This document shows positions 6,493 to 9,682 of a DNA stretch of 9,682 nt, one piece after another. This stretch comes from UBA1413 sp964349885 (GTDB lineage: Bacteria; Bacteroidota; Bacteroidia; Bacteroidales; Prolixibacteraceae), in assembly GCA_964349885.1 (NCBI GenBank), contig CAYGIQ010000099.1, forward strand, positions 1 to 9,682. The letters are read 5' to 3'. The first letter of the stretch is position 1. Each line of letters opens with the position of its first letter. The translations under genes and the position numbers were made by a program. The notes under the pieces were generated by a model. That model saw only the letters and a list, made by a program, of their open reading frames with translations, did not search any database and had not been told where the DNA came from.

Positions 6493-8418
6493 GTGAATCC
6501 ATACGAAAAAATATTGTTCGAACATTGGGGGCACGCTGCCTTCAGACCTTTGCAGCTCGATATCATTGAATCGGTTGCTCAGGGAAAGGATACGCTTGGG
6601 TTGTTGCCCACAGGTGGGGGCAAATCCATTATCTTCCAGGTGTACAGTTTGTCTGTACCCGGCATTTGTTTGGTAATTACCCCACTCATAGCACTGATGA
6701 AAGATCAGGTAGAAAACCTGAACAGCAGGGGAATTAAAGCCATAAGTTTGCATAGTGGTATGACCTCGGGCGAAATTAAGGTTAGCCTCGATAATGCAGT
6801 ATGGGGAAATTACAAGTTCCTTTATGTATCGCCCGAACGGCTGACTTCGGCCACCTTCCTAGAAAGGCTCAAAATGATGCCCGTAAACCTCATTACAGTT
6901 GACGAAGCACACTGTATATCCCAATGGGGTTATGACTTCAGACCCAGTTATCTAAGGATTGCTGAAATAAGAAACCTATTTCCGGGCTTGCCAATTCTGG
7001 CGCTCACTGCAACTGCCACTCCAAAGGTTGTTTGCGACATTCAGGAGAAACTTTGCTTTGCGACAGGCAATGTATTGTCGGTTTCATTCTCAAGAGCAAA
7101 TCTCACCTATATGGTCCGCAATAAGGAGGACAAGCTGGGCTACCTTGTTCATACCATTCTCAAAGCCAAAGGTAGCGGCATCGTGTATGTAAGAAACCGG
7201 AAAGCCACCCGCGAAATAAAAGAGTTGCTGGTAAAGAACAACATCTCGGCCGACTACTACCATGCCGGGTTAAGCAGCGATGTTAGAAGCAAAAAACAGG
7301 ATGCCTGGAAAAACGGAACAACCCGTGTAATTGTAGCTACCAATGCCTTTGGTATGGGTATCGATAAGTCGGATGTAAGGTTTGTTGTGCATACCGACCC
7401 GCCAGATTCGCTCGAAGCCTATTTTCAGGAAGCAGGAAGAGCTGGTCGTGATGGCAAAAAAGCAGCCGCCGTGCTGCTGTACAACAATGCAGACAAACTC
7501 AAGCTTAAAAAGCAGCTTTCGGTACAATTTCCAGCCATCGACTTTATCAGGAAGGTTTACGAGGCTCTCGGCAACTTTCTGCAAATAGCTGTTGGCTTTG
7601 GCAAACATCAGGTATTTGATTTTCCAATGGGCCTCTTTGCCGAAACCTATCGATTTCAGCCTGCGCAGCTTTTTCATGCGCTAAGACTGCTTGAGCGGCA
7701 AGGATACATTGAGTTTACCGAGGAGATAGATACACCTTCGCGGGTCTATTTTTCCGTCAACCGCGACGATTTGTACAAATACCAGGTGGCCAATATTCAA
7801 CTCGATAATTTCGCAAAACTACTCTTGCGCTCCTATACCGGTCTATTTACAGGATATGTTGGCATTGATGAAGCGCTCCTGGCCAAGAGAGCCCAAACAT
7901 CGCCCGAAGTAATCAATGAATTTCTGAAACGCCTAAGGGCCGACAAGATCATCGATTATATACCCCGAAAAAGAAGCCCCTACATTACCTACAGCAAGGA
8001 GCGGTTAGCACCGGAAAGAATTGCCTTTACCAACGAAAACTACACCCTCAGGAAACAGGATTATAGCGCAAGAGTTGAAGCCGTAATCCATTATGCATCA
8101 GAACAGTTGGTTTGCAGATCACAGCTTCTGCTGACCTATTTTGGGGAAAAGAGTTCTACCCGCTGTGGGCAGTGTGATGTTTGTTTGGAGCAAAATCAGC
8201 TGGGGCTTAGCCGTTACGAATTCGAAGAGATAACCAAATCGATCAGACAGCTGCTAATTGAACCCCTGCCTCTCGATAAACTCCTGTTACAACTGGGCGA
8301 TGGCCATGAAACAAAAAGGGAAATTCTGCGGTGGCTCATCGACAACCAAATGATTCTTATTAGGGTAGATCAGTTACTGGAATGGAACAACGCACGCCCT
8401 AATTTGCCTGAATTATAG
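6493..8418 (+). CDS. recQ: RecQ-family ATP-dependent DNA helicase without an HRDC domain
   Basis: A 641-residue superfamily 2 helicase (3'-5' DNA unwinding in recombination and fork repair, by family). From the GTG start: motif 0 FRPLQ at 17-21, Walker A TGGGKS at 40-45, TPLIALMKDQ in motif Ia, DEAH at 137-140 followed by the aromatic-rich loop SQWGYDFRP, LALTATAT (motif III), and motif VI QEAGRAGRDG at 312-321. Zinc ligands are Cys541, 558, 561 and 564 (CGQCDVC). Unlike E. coli RecQ, about 165 extra residues separate motif VI from the first zinc Cys; they look like two winged-helix-type modules. The C terminus after the zinc site is only about 77 residues, so there is at most a short RQC-like module and no HRDC. 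An in-frame stop lies at 6460, so TTG codons at 6475 or 6484 are alternatives; GTG is chosen because the protein then begins MNPYEKILFEHWG, as in relatives, and because of the promoter position. It is divergent from guaB. Confidence 0.95.
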   Translation: MNPYEKILFEHWGHAAFRPLQLDIIESVAQGKDTLGLLPTGGGKSIIFQVYSLSVPGICLVITPLIALMKDQVENLNSRGIKAISLHSGMTSGEIKVSLDNAVWGNYKFLYVSPERLTSATFLERLKMMPVNLITVDEAHCISQWGYDFRPSYLRIAEIRNLFPGLPILALTATATPKVVCDIQEKLCFATGNVLSVSFSRANLTYMVRNKEDKLGYLVHTILKAKGSGIVYVRNRKATREIKELLVKNNISADYYHAGLSSDVRSKKQDAWKNGTTRVIVATNAFGMGIDKSDVRFVVHTDPPDSLEAYFQEAGRAGRDGKKAAAVLLYNNADKLKLKKQLSVQFPAIDFIRKVYEALGNFLQIAVGFGKHQVFDFPMGLFAETYRFQPAQLFHALRLLERQGYIEFTEEIDTPSRVYFSVNRDDLYKYQVANIQLDNFAKLLLRSYTGLFTGYVGIDEALLAKRAQTSPEVINEFLKRLRADKIIDYIPRKRSPYITYSKERLAPERIAFTNENYTLRKQDYSARVEAVIHYASEQLVCRSQLLLTYFGEKSSTRCGQCDVCLEQNQLGLSRYEFEEITKSIRQLLIEPLPLDKLLLQLGDGHETKREILRWLIDNQMILIRVDQLLEWNNARPNLPEL

Positions 8419-8428
8419 GTTCCATACA

Positions 8429-8460
8429 TTTTACCCGCCCGCTTTTTTTGGCTACTTTTG
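8429..8460 (+). promoter_or_regulatory. Promoter of the DUF5063/exonuclease pair
   Basis: TACTTTTG at 8453-8460 is a perfect TAnnTTTG -7 box. A weak -33 candidate (TTTT at 8429-8432) lies 20 bp upstream. Predicted transcription starts around 8466, leaving a leader of about 15-18 nt before the ATG at 8483. The leader has no Shine-Dalgarno sequence, as is usual in this phylum. The 64-bp gap after recQ shows no hairpin terminator. Confidence 0.65.
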
Positions 8461-8482
8461 CCCCTCGATACATCACAAAGTT

Positions 8483-9097
8483 ATGACCCAGTCGAACGAT
8501 ACAGTATATTCACAGCCAGTTGTTGAATTTGTTGCCGTAGCCAACGAATTTTGTCAGCTTATCGAATCGGTACAAGAACATCCGACGCACAAATTGATTG
8601 ATGTGGGAAGGAAATTATTATCCCTCCTTTACTTCAAAGCCTCGCTTTTACCGGAGTTGGAGCCTATACTCGACGATGCACTCGAGAAATACGTCAACGA
8701 ATTAGACTATAATCTCCTGATGCAAAAGTGGTTAAACAAATTAGGAGAACACGACCATTTCTACGAAATTTTTGATCCCGAAATTCAATTTGGAACAGAG
8801 ACGGTAACTGCAAGCATTTCTGAGAATTTACTCGACATCTACCAGGATACCAAAGATTTTATTTCTGCCTACAATTTTGGCAATGAAGAGGTAATGAACG
8901 ACGCCATTGCCGAGTGCAGTTCTCAGTTCCGCAATGTTTGGGGACAGCGACTGGTCAATGTTTTAAGAGCCTTGCATCAACTCTATTTTTCGGATACCGA
9001 TTGGTCGGAAAAACCCATCCATCTGAAGACTCCCGATGATGATGATTTGCCCAAAGGCAAATGGGTCGATCGATTTTTTAACCACGCTTCCGAATAG
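8483..9097 (+). CDS. DUF5063 family protein
   Basis: A 204-residue, probably cytoplasmic, mostly helical and acidic protein with no signal peptide or membrane segment. The N-terminal part (VVEFVAVANEFCQLIE at 13-28, then KLLSLLYFKASLLPELEP at 44-61) matches what I recall of the DUF5063 family, a small Bacteroidota family of unknown function. No catalytic motif can be recognised. Notable points are an acidic run (DDDD, 185-188) near a basic, Trp-containing C terminus (KGKWVDRFF). The ATG at 8483 follows a perfect TAnnTTTG promoter. The 3'-5' exonuclease gene starts 5 bp after its stop, so the two are almost certainly co-transcribed. A role together with the exonuclease, for example as a partner or regulator, is inference from this spacing only. 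Confidence 0.82.
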   Translation: MTQSNDTVYSQPVVEFVAVANEFCQLIESVQEHPTHKLIDVGRKLLSLLYFKASLLPELEPILDDALEKYVNELDYNLLMQKWLNKLGEHDHFYEIFDPEIQFGTETVTASISENLLDIYQDTKDFISAYNFGNEEVMNDAIAECSSQFRNVWGQRLVNVLRALHQLYFSDTDWSEKPIHLKTPDDDDLPKGKWVDRFFNHASE

Positions 9098-9102
9098 TCA
9101 AC

Positions 9103-9681
9103 ATGTTTAAGGAGATTATAACCACAGAAGAGTTCATTCAGTTGCCGCTCAGGCATTTTGAGGGGGAAATTATAGTTGTCGACAACCTAAAATCGGCCCG
9201 ACAGGCAGCAAGATATCTAAGCAATTTTAAAATTATTGGATTCGATACCGAAACCAAGCCTGCTTTCAAAAAGGGTCAGAACCATAAAATCGCGCTGCTG
9301 CAGCTTGCCACCCAGGACAGAGCCTACCTGTTCAGAACCCAGAAAGTGGGATTGCCCGAAGAAATTTTGAAACTTTTTACTGCCCCGGAAATAAAATTCC
9401 CTGGTGTAGCCATACGCGATGATATTAAGGCGCTGCAAACTTTAAGGCCTTTTGCTCCAAGCGGATTTGTAGAACTGCAAGATCATGCCCGAAATCTTGG
9501 TATTCAGAATCTGAGTCTCAAAAAACTGTGTGCCATTGCCTGTGGTTTCAGAATTTCCAAATCCCAGCAGCTTTCTAATTGGGAATCGAGCGATCTCACC
9601 CCACAACAAATGACCTATGCTGCCACCGATGCTTGGGTCTCTCTTGAAATTTATCAGCAAATTGTAGAAGGTATACTATGA
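9103..9681 (+). CDS. 3'-5' exonuclease of the RNase D/WRN exonuclease type (DEDDy)
   Basis: A 192-residue single-domain exonuclease. Exo I is DTE with Asp48 and Glu50; Exo II is GVAIRDD with the metal-binding Asp at 107; Exo III is YAATD with Tyr172 and Asp176, giving the DEDDy set that binds two metal ions and removes nucleotides from a 3' end. The SNWESSDLTPQQMTYAATDAW block (158-178) is characteristic of the group that includes the WRN exonuclease domain. There is no HRDC domain as in true RNase D and no helicase fused to it, so the substrate (DNA or RNA) cannot be assigned. It starts 5 bp after the DUF5063 gene. Its TGA overlaps an ATG (ATGA at 9678-9681), suggesting a coupled downstream gene. 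All four metal ligands are present, so it should be active. Confidence 0.95.
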   Translation: MFKEIITTEEFIQLPLRHFEGEIIVVDNLKSARQAARYLSNFKIIGFDTETKPAFKKGQNHKIALLQLATQDRAYLFRTQKVGLPEEILKLFTAPEIKFPGVAIRDDIKALQTLRPFAPSGFVELQDHARNLGIQNLSLKKLCAIACGFRISKSQQLSNWESSDLTPQQMTYAATDAWVSLEIYQQIVEGIL

Positions 9682-9682
9682 C
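9678..9682 (+). CDS. Possible start of a further coupled gene, cut by the window edge
   Basis: The ATG at 9678-9680 overlaps the exonuclease stop codon as ATGA, a common arrangement for translational coupling. Only five bases are visible. In related genomes I recall an rRNA methyltransferase gene after this exonuclease, but nothing here can confirm it. Confidence 0.25.

Noticed and set aside
7270..7677. A 135-codon open frame on the minus strand inside recQ
   Set aside because: It lies opposite motifs IV-VI of the helicase and the encoded sequence has no domain character; a shadow frame.
8431..8450. GC-rich stretch followed by seven T residues after recQ, considered as a terminator
   Set aside because: The CCCGCCCGC stretch has no complementary partner nearby, so no stem forms; the run of T lies within the next promoter.

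Overview
The window looks like ordinary chromosomal DNA from a member of the Bacteroidota, most likely in or near the Bacteroidales/Marinilabiliales. The evidence is the TAnnTTTG-type -7 promoter elements before gene starts, the lack of strong Shine-Dalgarno sequences, the protein families (a Bacteroidota-type SurA ending in NWIK, a DUF5063 protein, a RecQ with a long insert before its zinc site) and moderate GC content. The order-level placement is a guess. I see no mobile elements, tRNAs, rRNAs, CRISPR arrays or signs of recent transfer.

Layout. From about position 6356 down to the left edge, five genes read leftward in an apparent operon: guaB (IMP dehydrogenase), a 643-residue exported protein with two parvulin domains, a 290-residue lipoprotein that resembles a parvulin-type isomerase without its core, a 457-residue SurA-like periplasmic chaperone/isomerase, and a MoxR-family AAA+ ATPase cut by the window edge. 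The last four are packed with a 5-bp gap, a 29-bp overlap and an 18-bp gap. guaB is separated from the first isomerase by 73 bp with no recognisable promoter or terminator.

From about 6493 to the right edge the genes read rightward: a RecQ-type DNA helicase, then (with its own perfect TAnnTTTG promoter) a DUF5063 protein and a compact RNase D/WRN-like 3'-5' exonuclease. The exonuclease stop codon overlaps a possible ATG of a further gene that leaves the window. guaB and recQ are divergent, and their short shared control region carries an 11-bp perfect inverted repeat.

Function. The left cluster combines nucleotide synthesis (the committed step to GMP) with a set of outer-membrane-protein or periplasmic folding factors and a MoxR chaperone ATPase. 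The right cluster is DNA/RNA metabolism. No clearly new system is visible. The parts most worth a second look are the three-member isomerase set (two with intact parvulin domains, one degenerate), the domain architecture of RecQ, the possibly leaderless GTG start of recQ, and the DUF5063-exonuclease pair.
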